A stretch of 64,000 nucleotides of DNA from Pseudonocardia abyssalis (GTDB lineage Bacteria; Actinomycetota; Actinomycetes; Mycobacteriales; Pseudonocardiaceae), in contig NZ_JADQDK010000001.1 in assembly GCF_019263705.2 (NCBI RefSeq), positions 1,674,001-1,738,000 of the forward strand, in the 5' to 3' direction. Positions 1-7,981 of the stretch are shown piece by piece. Each line of letters starts with the position of its first letter. The first letter of the stretch is position 1. The translations under genes and the position numbers were made by a program. Below the pieces are notes generated by a model. It was not told the origin of the DNA. It searched no databases and was given only the letters and a program-made list of their open reading frames with translations.

Positions 1-226
1 ACCAGACCATCTCCCGCGGCTCGTCCATCCGGTCGACGGTGAGGGTGAACGTCCGCCCCGGGGCGACGGCCGACACCATCGCGATCTTCTCCCCCACCGC
101 GATCCGGCCGCCCAGCGACACCACCGCCGGGTTCCAGGAGGGGTACGCGGGGGCGTCGGTCAGCAGGTCCCACACGGTCTGCGGGTCGGCGTCGACGACC
201 CGGTGCACGCGGTACGAACTCGGCAC
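1..226 (-). CDS. SRPBCC (START-like) family protein, partial
   Basis: The gene runs off the left edge, so only about 75 N-terminal codons are visible. They begin V-P-S-S-Y-R-V-H and include the motif VWDLLTDAPAYPSWNP, typical of the first helix and strand of polyketide cyclase/START-like hydrophobic ligand-binding proteins. The GTG start is chosen because GAGGAG lies 6 bases upstream on the minus strand. The ligand cannot be inferred. It diverges from the hydrolase at 310. Confidence 0.75.
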   Translation of the reverse strand, partial: MPSSYRVHRVVDADPQTVWDLLTDAPAYPSWNPAVVSLGGRIAVGEKIAMVSAVAPGRTFTLTVDRMDEPREMVW

Positions 227-296
227 GGCTCCTCCTCGGGTACGGCGGCCGACCGTAGACCTCCGGGGCCGGTCGCGACAGGACCATCGGGCCCCG

Positions 297-302
297 TACG
301 GT
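297..302 (+). promoter_or_regulatory. -10 box TACGGT, leaderless promoter
   Basis: TACGGT lies 7 bases before the GTG at 310, so transcription should start at the start codon. No Shine-Dalgarno sequence is present. Confidence 0.55.
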
Positions 303-309
303 CGGGTGC

Positions 310-1218
310 GTGCGGTTCGTGCCGGAGGCCCTGCCCGCCGAGCAGGTCGACGAGGCACGGCGCTTCTACGCCGCCCGGACCCCCGGCCGCGGTCCGGGCT
401 CACCCGCGGAGCTGGCGGAGGTGCGGGCGCGGAGGCCGGCTCCCGCACCCGCCGACCCACCCGCGGTCGAGGAGCTGGTCGACGGCCGGGTCCCGGTGCG
501 GATCACCGTCCCTGCCGACGGCCCGCCGTGCGGCGTACTGCTGGACGTGCACGGCGGAGGCTTCTACCTGGGGTCCGCGGCGCAGGACGACGTGTGCAGC
601 CGGGCCCTCGCCGACACCTTCCGGATCGCCGTGGTGGGTGTCGACCACCGGCTCGCGCCCGAGCACCCGTGGCCCGCCGCCCCCGACGACTGCGAGACGG
701 TGGCGCGCTGGCTCGTCGAGCACTCCGAGGCCCGCTTCGGGTGCTCCCGGCTCGCGATCGGCGGGCGGTCCGCCGGTGCGACGCTGGCCGTGGCCACCCT
801 GCTCCGGCTGCGGGACGCGGGCGCCGTCGACCGGTTCGTCGGTGCCGCGCTCCAGTTCGGCACCTACGACCTGAGCGGGCGGACCCCGGCCGGGCGTCGG
901 ATCGGCGACGAGTACTTCCTCCGCGCCTACGCCGGCCACGTGCCGGACCGCACCGTCCCGGACGTCTCCCCCGTCTTCGGCGACCTGCGCGGCCTCCCTC
1001 CGGCGTTGCTGGTCGTCGGGAGCGAGGACGTGCTGCTGGAGGACAACCTGGCGATGGCGGCCCGGCTCCACACCGCCGGGAACGGCGGCGAGCTCCGGAT
1101 CTACCCCGGCGCGCCCCACGGCTTCACCGGCCACCCCACGGAGCTCGCCAGGACCGCGCTCCGTGGGGTCGGATCGTGGCTGGTCGACGCCCTGGGTCAG
1201 CGGCGGGTGCGGAGGTAG
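310..1218 (+). CDS. alpha/beta hydrolase, hormone-sensitive-lipase family esterase
   Basis: A 302-residue cytoplasmic carboxylesterase-like protein. The HGGG oxyanion motif is near residue 81, the nucleophile motif GGRSAG near Ser154, an acid in GSEDVLLED near residue 240 and the catalytic His in GAPHGF near residue 270. This order and length match the HSL family, which hydrolyses short-chain esters; the natural substrate is unknown. The GTG start is supported by a -10 box 7 bases upstream. Its 3' end overlaps the convergent VWA gene by 22 bases. Confidence 0.88.
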   Translation: MRFVPEALPAEQVDEARRFYAARTPGRGPGSPAELAEVRARRPAPAPADPPAVEELVDGRVPVRITVPADGPPCGVLLDVHGGGFYLGSAAQDDVCSRALADTFRIAVVGVDHRLAPEHPWPAAPDDCETVARWLVEHSEARFGCSRLAIGGRSAGATLAVATLLRLRDAGAVDRFVGAALQFGTYDLSGRTPAGRRIGDEYFLRAYAGHVPDRTVPDVSPVFGDLRGLPPALLVVGSEDVLLEDNLAMAARLHTAGNGGELRIYPGAPHGFTGHPTELARTALRGVGSWLVDALGQRRVRR

Positions 1219-3143
1219 TCCGCAACCACCTCCGCGCCGAGCCCGTCGAGGGTGGGGGCCACGACCCGCCCGCCGCACCGCCTGGCCAGGCCGTCGAGGA
1301 ACGCCGCGAGACGGGGGTCCTCGCCGAGGACGAAGAACGTGAACACGGCGCGCAGGCCGGCGAGGCGGTCGACCTCCGCCACCGTGGCGCGCAGCGTGGC
1401 GGGGCTGGTCGGGTAGTCGAACGCGGCGTGCCCGTCGGGTTCCAGGTGCGCCGTCGGCTCCCCGTCGGTGACGACGAGGACGACCGGCTGGGCGTCGGGG
1501 TTGCGGCGCAGGTGCTGCCCGGCGAGCAGCATCGCGTGGTGCAGGTTGGTGCCCTGCTCGTAGGCGCCGTCGAGGCCGACCAGCTCCCCCAGCTCCACCG
1601 AGCGGGCGTGCCGGCCGAACGTGATCAGCTTCAGGTCGTCGCCGCGGAAGCGGGTGGAGATCAGCTGGTGCAGCGCGAGCGCGGTGCGTTTCATCGGCAC
1701 CCAGCGCCCGTCCTGCACCATCGACCACGACGTGTCGACGCACAGCGCCACGCACGCACGGGTCTTCTGCTCGGTCTCGACGATCTCCACGTCGGTGACG
1801 TCCAGCGAGCGGGGGTCGCCACCCGCCCGGCGCAGCTGCGCGTTGAGCAGCGTCTTCGGCACGTTCCACGCCTCGGTGTCGCCGAACGCCCACGGCCGGG
1901 TGGCGCCGGTGGCCTCGCCCGCCGCCCCGGAGCGGTTGGTCTCGCGCTCCCCGCGCCGGGCCCCGATCCGGTCGACGACCTCCCGCAGCGCCGACTCCCC
2001 GAGCCGCCGCAGCGCCTTCGGGGACAGCTGCAGCGAGCCGTCGGCGGCGCGGGTGAACAGACCCTGCTTCTGCAGCTCACGCTCCAGGTCGGCCAGCGCG
2101 CGGGCGTCGACCCGGGCCTGGTCGCCCAGGTGCTTGCCGACCGACTCCAGGTCGATGTCCTCCAGCCGGGCGCCCGGGTAGCTCTGCGAGAGCTGCTCGG
2201 CGAGCGCGTCGAGCTGGCCCAGCTCCTCCATCGCCCGGGTGGCCTCTCCCATGCCCATCGGGTTCTCGCCGCGGAACCGGCCCTGCCCGTCCCAGTCCTC
2301 GCCGGGGCGCAGTCCCTGGAGCTGGGCGTCGAGCTGGGCCAACGCCTGCGCGAGCCTCGGGTCGCCGAACGCCTGCTGGGAGAGCTCCATCAGCTCGGCG
2401 CGCTGCTCGGCCGACATCGAGTTGAGCATCCGCTGGGCGGCCGCCGCACGCTGCGCGAGGGTGTCGATCAGCTCCTCGGTGGACTGTGGGTTCTCCGGGA
2501 AGTGCTCGCCGTGCTTCGCCATGAACTGCTGGAACTGCTCGGTGGTGTCCTGCCCGGCGGCGTGGTTCGCGAGCAGGCCGTTCAGGTCGTCGAGCATCTC
2601 CCGGATGGCCTCGACGTCCTGCGGTGTCGCGTTCTCCATCGCCTGCTTCATCCCGGCGAAGCGCTGGTCGAGCAGCTCCCGGCCGAGCAGGTCGCGGATC
2701 TCCTCGTACGCCTCACGGGCGTCGGAGTTCTGCCAGTCGTACTCGTTGAGCTCGCGGACGGCACCGCCCGTGTCGTTGGGCAGGGCGTCGAGCTGCATCT
2801 CGCGGAAGCGGGCGTCGTCGGTGTCCTGGCGGCCCAGGGAGTCGAGTTCGGCGTCCAGCGCACGCCGCAGCAGCTCGCGGACCTCCTGCAGCGTGCCGTC
2901 GAGCCGGTTCTCCCGCTGCAGCTTGCTGCGGCGCTGGTAGATCTCGCGGGTGAGCTCGTCGAGACCCCGGCGGTTCTCCATGCCGCGGCGCAGCAGTTCC
3001 TGCAGGGCCGTGCGGGGCGAGGACCCCTCCATCACGTCGCGGCCGATCTCGTCCATCGCCGCGCGCAGGTCGAACGGCGGCGCCAGCGGGTCGGGACCGT
3101 CGACGTAGGGGCCGTACTGGTAACCGGGGCGGCGTCGTGTCAC
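1197..3143 (-). CDS. VWA domain protein (Rv0959-like partner of a MoxR/Mg-chelatase-type ATPase)
   Basis: A 648-residue protein with a long, charged, helical N-terminal region (about 1-440) and a C-terminal von Willebrand A domain. The MIDAS residues are complete: DTSWS, a following Thr in QGTNLHHA, and Asp in VTDGEPT. Proteins of this size and layout are known in actinobacteria as partners of a Mg-chelatase-like AAA+ protein (Rv0958/Rv0959 in M. tuberculosis). Here the likely partner is the minus-strand gene ending at 7972. The GTG start follows a TAGCGT box by 6 bases, so it probably has its own promoter although it lies 9 bases after the upstream hydrolase gene. Confidence 0.85.
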   Translation of the reverse strand: MTRRRPGYQYGPYVDGPDPLAPPFDLRAAMDEIGRDVMEGSSPRTALQELLRRGMENRRGLDELTREIYQRRSKLQRENRLDGTLQEVRELLRRALDAELDSLGRQDTDDARFREMQLDALPNDTGGAVRELNEYDWQNSDAREAYEEIRDLLGRELLDQRFAGMKQAMENATPQDVEAIREMLDDLNGLLANHAAGQDTTEQFQQFMAKHGEHFPENPQSTEELIDTLAQRAAAAQRMLNSMSAEQRAELMELSQQAFGDPRLAQALAQLDAQLQGLRPGEDWDGQGRFRGENPMGMGEATRAMEELGQLDALAEQLSQSYPGARLEDIDLESVGKHLGDQARVDARALADLERELQKQGLFTRAADGSLQLSPKALRRLGESALREVVDRIGARRGERETNRSGAAGEATGATRPWAFGDTEAWNVPKTLLNAQLRRAGGDPRSLDVTDVEIVETEQKTRACVALCVDTSWSMVQDGRWVPMKRTALALHQLISTRFRGDDLKLITFGRHARSVELGELVGLDGAYEQGTNLHHAMLLAGQHLRRNPDAQPVVLVVTDGEPTAHLEPDGHAAFDYPTSPATLRATVAEVDRLAGLRAVFTFFVLGEDPRLAAFLDGLARRCGGRVVAPTLDGLGAEVVADYLRTRR

Positions 3144-3149
3144 CCCTCC

Positions 3150-3155
3150 ACGCTA
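3150..3155 (-). promoter_or_regulatory. -10 box TAGCGT, leaderless promoter
   Basis: TAGCGT is 6 bases before the GTG at 3143 and overlaps the last codons of the upstream hydrolase gene. Confidence 0.5.
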
Positions 3156-4037
3156 CGTCTCCGCACCCCGGTCGTGCTCGTCGTCGATCCGGTCCAGGAA
3201 CGACCCGATCTCGGCCAGGAAGGCCTCGCGGGCCTCGATCTGCACCCAGTGCCCGCACCCCTCCAGCAGCACGACGCGCGCGTCCGGCATCGCCGCGGCG
3301 GCCCGCACGGAGTCGCCGGGGTCGACGAGGCCGTCCTCGCGTCCGTGGAGGAACAGCGCGGGTGCCCGGATCTGTCCGACCCGCCCGCTCAGGTCGTTGC
3401 GCATCCGCCACGGCCCGACCGTGGCCTGGTTGTAGCGCAGGTAGCCCAGCCGGACGCGCCGAGACTCCCGCACCATCTCCGCGCGCACGCGCGGCGGCAC
3501 GGTGGCCGGGTCGTGCACCATCACCCGGACCGCGACGGCGGTGAACCGGTTGGCCAGGCCGAGCACCGGGCGCAGCACCGCATCGGGGAGACGCCCGGCC
3601 AGCCAGGCCAGCGGGTGCAGCACGCGGTTCCCGGCGTAGCGGGCCAGCCCACCCGGTGCGACGAGGACGAGCCCGGCGACGCGGTGGCGCAGGGCGACGT
3701 TGAGCACGACGTCACCGCCCATCGACACCCCGACCCAGACGGCCGGGGTCGACCCGGCGACCGCCACGGCGAGATCGGCCATCGCGACGGGCGACCCGTC
3801 GACCGGGACGCCCTCGGTGTATCCGAACCCCGGGAGGTCGAGGGCGAGCACCGGTCGCGAGCGGGCCAGCTCGCCGAACACCTCGAACCAGGAGATGCCC
3901 GCGTTGTCCGGCCCACCCCCGTGCACGAGCACGACCGGGACGCCGCCTGCCGTGCCGCCGCGTAGGACCCGGACCCGCCCACCGGAGTGCTCGACGAACC
4001 CGACACGGGCCCCCGCGGGGACGAGAGGTGCGGTCAC
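3153..4037 (-). CDS. alpha/beta fold hydrolase
   Basis: A 294-residue single-domain hydrolase. The oxyanion turn VLVHGGG is near residue 38, the nucleophile elbow GVSMGG near residue 104, the acid in HGREDGLVD and the catalytic His in GCGHWVQ. It resembles meta-cleavage-product hydrolases and other cytoplasmic C-C or ester hydrolases; the substrate is not deducible. CATGAT lies 6 bases before the GTG and may be a weak -10. It is followed after 9 bases by the VWA gene, so read-through is possible. Confidence 0.85.
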   Translation of the reverse strand: MTAPLVPAGARVGFVEHSGGRVRVLRGGTAGGVPVVLVHGGGPDNAGISWFEVFGELARSRPVLALDLPGFGYTEGVPVDGSPVAMADLAVAVAGSTPAVWVGVSMGGDVVLNVALRHRVAGLVLVAPGGLARYAGNRVLHPLAWLAGRLPDAVLRPVLGLANRFTAVAVRVMVHDPATVPPRVRAEMVRESRRVRLGYLRYNQATVGPWRMRNDLSGRVGQIRAPALFLHGREDGLVDPGDSVRAAAAMPDARVVLLEGCGHWVQIEAREAFLAEIGSFLDRIDDEHDRGAET

Positions 4038-4114
4038 CCAGCGATCATGCCGGATGAGAAGCCGCTCACGGACCGTTCATGGTGGCGCCATCCACCGGCC
4101 CGACTCTCGTTCCC

Positions 4115-5368
4115 ATGACGAGAGCGCTGCCCCTGACCCCCAGCATCGGTTCGGTCGCCCGCACCCGGCTCGCCGGTGACGCGGCCACGGTCGTCGGGTG
4201 GTTGCGGGTGCTGAACGGCGAGGACGGCCCTGCAGAGGTCGCCGCCGCCCTCGACGCGCTCGGCGCACTGCGCACCGACCTGCGCTCGCTGCGCCCGATC
4301 CTGGACAAGGCCTGGACGGTGGCACTGCGTGACGGCCTCGACGAGGTGACGACCACCCTCGCGCGGATCGCGGCCCTCGACGGGCAGGCCCGGCTGCTCG
4401 CGGAGTGCGCCGGCTCCGCGCCCGCGGACGCCATCGTCGGTGCGACGGCCCATGAGCGCGCCGCCCTCCTGGGGACCGTCCCGACCGCGCTCGACCCGGA
4501 GACCGGGGCCGCGCTCGCCTTCCTCGCCTCCGGCCGCGAGCCCGCCCCGCTGCGCGCCGCCGCCCCCGTCGGCGACCCGGGCCTGCCCGCCGCGGTGCTC
4601 CTCCCCCCGATGCTGCACCGGCGCTGGCGCAAGCTCGTGAAGGAGACGCCGCGCCACGACCTGGAGTCGCTGCACCGCCGGGCGGCCGAGCTGATCGTCG
4701 TCGTCGAGGTCGCGGCCCGCCTCGAGTTCCCGGTGATGGGCCTCTGGCCCGCCGCCGACGCCCTGCGCTCCGCTGCGGCCGCCGCGCTGCGGGTCGGCGC
4801 GGCCCACCGGCTCAAGGACCGCCTGCCCGCCTGCGCGACCCGCCGGGAGCTGTCGCGGATCGTCACCCGCCGGGTGCGGGTGACCCGGCAGGTGGAGAAG
4901 GCGCTCGCCGAGGTCGCCGATCTCGGGCACCTGCTCCCCGCCGACGACGACGGCCCGGCGAAGGTCGCGGGCGGCGGCCTGGTCGTGCGCCCGGGCACGG
5001 ACGGACCGGAGGTGCTGGTCGTGCACCGCGTCCGGCACGACGACTGGTCGATCCCCAAGGGCGCCACCGCCCCCGGGGAGACCGTGCAGGAATGCGCGCT
5101 GCGCGAGGTCCGCGAGGAGACCGGGCTGCGCTGCCGGATGGAGGCGGAGATCCACTCCGTGCGCTACCGCGACCGCAACAACCGGGCCAAGCACGTCCGG
5201 TTCTGGCACATGACGCCCGTCGGACCGGCCGCGCCGCCGGACCCGGCCGAGATCGACGAGGTGCGCTGGGTGCCGCCGGCCGCCGCGCGCGGGCTGCTGA
5301 CCCGCAAGCGCGACCGTGCCGTCGTCGACGCCTACGCCCGCGAGCACGGCGCGCAGACGGCGGCCTGA
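4115..5368 (+). CDS. NUDIX hydrolase with N-terminal CHAD-like helical domain
   Basis: About 417 residues. The C-terminal third has a complete NUDIX box, from GATAPGE to REVREETGL, near residues 315-337, so it should hydrolyse a nucleoside diphosphate-linked substrate. Roughly residues 15-260 are alpha-helical and rich in Arg and Ala. Segments such as LGALRTDLRSLRPIL and LESLHRRAAELIVVVE resemble CHAD domains, which bind polyphosphate, but the usual N-terminal His is missing. An in-frame ATG at 4079 is possible; 4115 is preferred because the extra residues look non-coding. One base separates its stop from the ABC transporter start. Confidence 0.8.
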   Translation: MTRALPLTPSIGSVARTRLAGDAATVVGWLRVLNGEDGPAEVAAALDALGALRTDLRSLRPILDKAWTVALRDGLDEVTTTLARIAALDGQARLLAECAGSAPADAIVGATAHERAALLGTVPTALDPETGAALAFLASGREPAPLRAAAPVGDPGLPAAVLLPPMLHRRWRKLVKETPRHDLESLHRRAAELIVVVEVAARLEFPVMGLWPAADALRSAAAAALRVGAAHRLKDRLPACATRRELSRIVTRRVRVTRQVEKALAEVADLGHLLPADDDGPAKVAGGGLVVRPGTDGPEVLVVHRVRHDDWSIPKGATAPGETVQECALREVREETGLRCRMEAEIHSVRYRDRNNRAKHVRFWHMTPVGPAAPPDPAEIDEVRWVPPAAARGLLTRKRDRAVVDAYAREHGAQTAA

Positions 5369-5369
5369 G

Positions 5370-7262
5370 ATGTTCTCGGTCCTCTGGCGCTTCCGCGACA
5401 CGCTCATGCCCTACCGCCGCGAACTGACGACCGGCGGCCTGCTCATCCTCGCGGCCGCCGGCCTCGCACTGGCCCTGCCCTGGCCGCTCAAGATCGTCGT
5501 CGACCACGTGCTGGCGGGCCGCCCGTTCGGGATGCCGTCCGGGCCGACGCCGTCCGGGCCGACGCCGTCCGGGCCGACGCCGTCCGGGCCGACGCCGTCC
5601 GGGCCGACGCCGTCCGGGCCGACGCTGTCCGGGCCGGCCCTGCTCGCGGCGTGCATCGCAGCGATCTGCGTGGTCGCGACGCTGGGCGCGCTCACCACCT
5701 ATCTCGCCGAGCGCACGCTCTCGGGCGTCGGGGAGAGGATGCTGGCCGACCTGCGCACGGCCATGTTCGCCCACCTGCAGCGGCTGTCCCTGGGCTACCA
5801 CCAGACCCAGCGCGTCGGCGACCTCGGCAACCGGCTGACCAACGACGTCAACACGATCCAGAGCCTGCTGGTCGCGGTGCTGTCGGTGCTGCTCCCCAAC
5901 GCGACGCTGCTGGTCGGGATCCTGGTCATCTCCGTGACGATCGACCCGTTCTTCGCCCTGCTCTCACTGCTCGTCGTGCCGCCGCTCCACCTGGTGCTCG
6001 TGCGCTACCGGAAGATCATCAAGAGCTGGGCCGCGACCGCCCGCAAGGAGGAGGGCCGCGTCGCCTCGCACGCCTCCGAGGTGCTCTCGGCGATCCGGTT
6101 GGTGACGACGAACGCCGGTGAGGGCCGCTCGGAGAGCCGCTTCCGCTCCTTCTCCGACGCCCGCCTCGCCGCGGGCCTGCAGCGCGTCGACTTCGCGGCC
6201 CGGCTGCCCGCCGCCGTCGACGTCATCGTGCACACCGGCCGGGCCGTGGTGCTGCTCGTCGGCACGTTCCGGGTGCTGGACGGGTCGATGGAGCTCGGCC
6301 TGCTGCTGGTGTTCCTGGCCTACAACGAGAAGCTCTACCAGCCCGTCAAGCAGCTCGCGAAGCTGCAGACCACGATCAGCAAGGGGCAGGCGAGCTCCGA
6401 CCGCGTGCTGGAGGTGCTCGCCGTGGAGGCGGCCGTGCGCGACCGGCCCGGGGCCCGCCCGCTGCGCCGGATGCGCGGCCACGTCGCCCTGCGCGGCGTC
6501 ACCTTCGGCTACGACCCGGCCCGCCCGGTCCTCGACGGGATCGACATCACGGCCCTGCCCGGGCAGATGATCGCGCTCGCCGGGCCGACCGGTGCCGGGA
6601 AGTCGACGGTGTCCGGGCTGATCCCGCGCCTCTACGACGTGCAGTCCGGCTCGGTCGAGCTCGACGGCCACGACGTCCGCGACCTGACCCTGGGCTCGAT
6701 CCGCGACCAGGTCTCCCTCGTGCCGCAGGACGCCGCGCTGATGTCCGGCACGATCCTGGACAACATCGCGTTCGGCGCCCCGCACGCCACCCGCGAGCAG
6801 CTGATCGAGGCCGCGGAGGCCGCGTACGTCGACGAGTTCGTCGACCGGCTCCCCGACGGCTGGGACACCGAGGTGCACGAGCGCGGGAGCTCCCTGTCCG
6901 GCGGTCAGCGCCAGCGCATCGCGATCGCCCGCGCACTCGTCCGGAACTGTCCGGTCGTCGTCCTCGACGAGCCGACCTCCGGGCTCGACGCCGTCAGCGA
7001 GTCGCTGGTGATGAAGGGCCTGGAACGGCTGACGGCCGGGCGCACCGTGATCGTCGTGGCGCACCGGCTCTCCACGCTGCAGAGGGCCGACCGGATCTAC
7101 GTGATCGACCGCGGGCGGGTCGTCGACTCCGGGACGCACGCCGAGCTGGCCGCACGGCCCGGGGTCTTCCGCGACATGAACCGGCTGCTCGACGACCACA
7201 CCGACACCCACGCGGCGCCGCCGCGCCCCTCCCCCGGCCCGCGGCTGGTGGCGGCGAGCTGA
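5370..7262 (+). CDS. ABC transporter, fused permease and ATP-binding subunit
   Basis: A 630-residue half-transporter of the exporter type. Six membrane helices occupy about residues 20-320 and the nucleotide-binding domain about 365-600. Walker A (GPTGAGKST, near 406), signature LSGGQRQR (near 508), Walker B with VVLDEPTSGLD and the H-loop AHRLST are intact. It probably works as a homodimer that exports a lipid, peptide or drug. A seven-unit PSGPT repeat lies in the first extracellular loop. The ATG starts 2 bases after the NUDIX stop, so the two genes are co-transcribed and probably coupled. Confidence 0.9.
   Translation: MFSVLWRFRDTLMPYRRELTTGGLLILAAAGLALALPWPLKIVVDHVLAGRPFGMPSGPTPSGPTPSGPTPSGPTPSGPTPSGPTLSGPALLAACIAAICVVATLGALTTYLAERTLSGVGERMLADLRTAMFAHLQRLSLGYHQTQRVGDLGNRLTNDVNTIQSLLVAVLSVLLPNATLLVGILVISVTIDPFFALLSLLVVPPLHLVLVRYRKIIKSWAATARKEEGRVASHASEVLSAIRLVTTNAGEGRSESRFRSFSDARLAAGLQRVDFAARLPAAVDVIVHTGRAVVLLVGTFRVLDGSMELGLLLVFLAYNEKLYQPVKQLAKLQTTISKGQASSDRVLEVLAVEAAVRDRPGARPLRRMRGHVALRGVTFGYDPARPVLDGIDITALPGQMIALAGPTGAGKSTVSGLIPRLYDVQSGSVELDGHDVRDLTLGSIRDQVSLVPQDAALMSGTILDNIAFGAPHATREQLIEAAEAAYVDEFVDRLPDGWDTEVHERGSSLSGGQRQRIAIARALVRNCPVVVLDEPTSGLDAVSESLVMKGLERLTAGRTVIVVAHRLSTLQRADRIYVIDRGRVVDSGTHAELAARPGVFRDMNRLLDDHTDTHAAPPRPSPGPRLVAAS
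5535..5639 (+). repeat. seven tandem 15-bp units encoding PSGPT
   Basis: Six near-identical copies of CCGTCCGGGCCGACG, followed by a diverged seventh encoding LSGPA, extend the loop between the first two membrane helices of the ABC transporter. The unit is a multiple of three, so copy number can change without breaking the frame. Confidence 0.95.
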
Positions 7263-7287
7263 GCGCACGGGTGCCGGGGCCGGTCGC

Positions 7288-7293
7288 TAGGGT
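7288..7293 (+). promoter_or_regulatory. -10 box TAGGGT, leaderless promoter
   Basis: TAGGGT is 7 bases before the ATG at 7301 and decides that start over an upstream in-frame GTG at 7271. Confidence 0.6.
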
Positions 7294-7300
7294 CGGCGCC

Positions 7301-7981
7301 ATGGCACGGACCCAGCGCGGGCGGAGGACCAAGCTGCGGCCCGACCCGCCGGACACCCCGTCGCGCTGGGACCCGCCGCCGTCGGTCGTCGAGCACGAGA
7401 TGGTGTGGGACGGGATCGACGCGGGTGCCGACGTCGAGGTGCCGCCGCACGTCGCCGACCTGGACCTGCGCGAGTGCCGCTGGACCGGAGCCGACCTGAG
7501 CGGGCGCGAGCTCACCGGGTTCCGGGTCCGCGACACCCGGTTCGTGAACTGCGACCTCTCCGGCGCGGTCCTCGACGACGCCGTGCTGCGCCGCGTCGAG
7601 TTCACCGACTGCCGTCTCACCGGCGCGTCGTTCGCCGGGGCCCGGCTCGACGACGTGCGGATCACCGACTGCAGCGCCGACCTCACCGGCTTCCGGATGG
7701 CGAAGGCCACGGCCGTACTGGTGGAGAACACGTCCCTGCACGGTGCCGACCTCTACTCGATGTCCGCCGTCGACTGCGCGTTCCTGGGCTGCGACCTCGG
7801 CGAGGCGTCGTTCCACGAGGCCCGCCTCGCCGGCACCCGGCTGCACGGCTCCCGCCTCGACGACGTGCGCGGGGCGATGTCGCTGGCCGGCACGCGGATC
7901 AGCCCCGAGCAGCTCGTCCCGGTCGGGGCGGCGCTGCTCGGGGTCCTCGGCATCGAGGTGACCGAGCCGGATCAGCCGTAG
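7301..7981 (+). CDS. pentapeptide repeat protein
   Basis: 226 residues. From about residue 45 the chain is built of five-residue repeats of the form A(D/N)LXX, for example GADLSGRELTGFRVRDTRF, which fold into a right-handed quadrilateral beta-helix. Proteins of this type (MfpA, Qnr) can mimic DNA and bind gyrase, but many have no known role, so no function is assigned. The N-terminal 40 residues are basic and Pro-rich. The 3' end overlaps the convergent AAA+ gene by 10 bases. Confidence 0.85.
   Translation: MARTQRGRRTKLRPDPPDTPSRWDPPPSVVEHEMVWDGIDAGADVEVPPHVADLDLRECRWTGADLSGRELTGFRVRDTRFVNCDLSGAVLDDAVLRRVEFTDCRLTGASFAGARLDDVRITDCSADLTGFRMAKATAVLVENTSLHGADLYSMSAVDCAFLGCDLGEASFHEARLAGTRLHGSRLDDVRGAMSLAGTRISPEQLVPVGAALLGVLGIEVTEPDQP

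Noticed and set aside
39..3965. A 1308-codon open frame on the plus strand
   Set aside because: It is antisense to the VWA and hydrolase genes, is dominated by Arg, Pro and Gly, has no domain, and arises because stop codons are rare in GC-rich DNA.
5535..5639. CRISPR-like repeat
   Set aside because: The 15-base units are directly adjacent without spacers and encode PSGPT in frame inside an ABC transporter.
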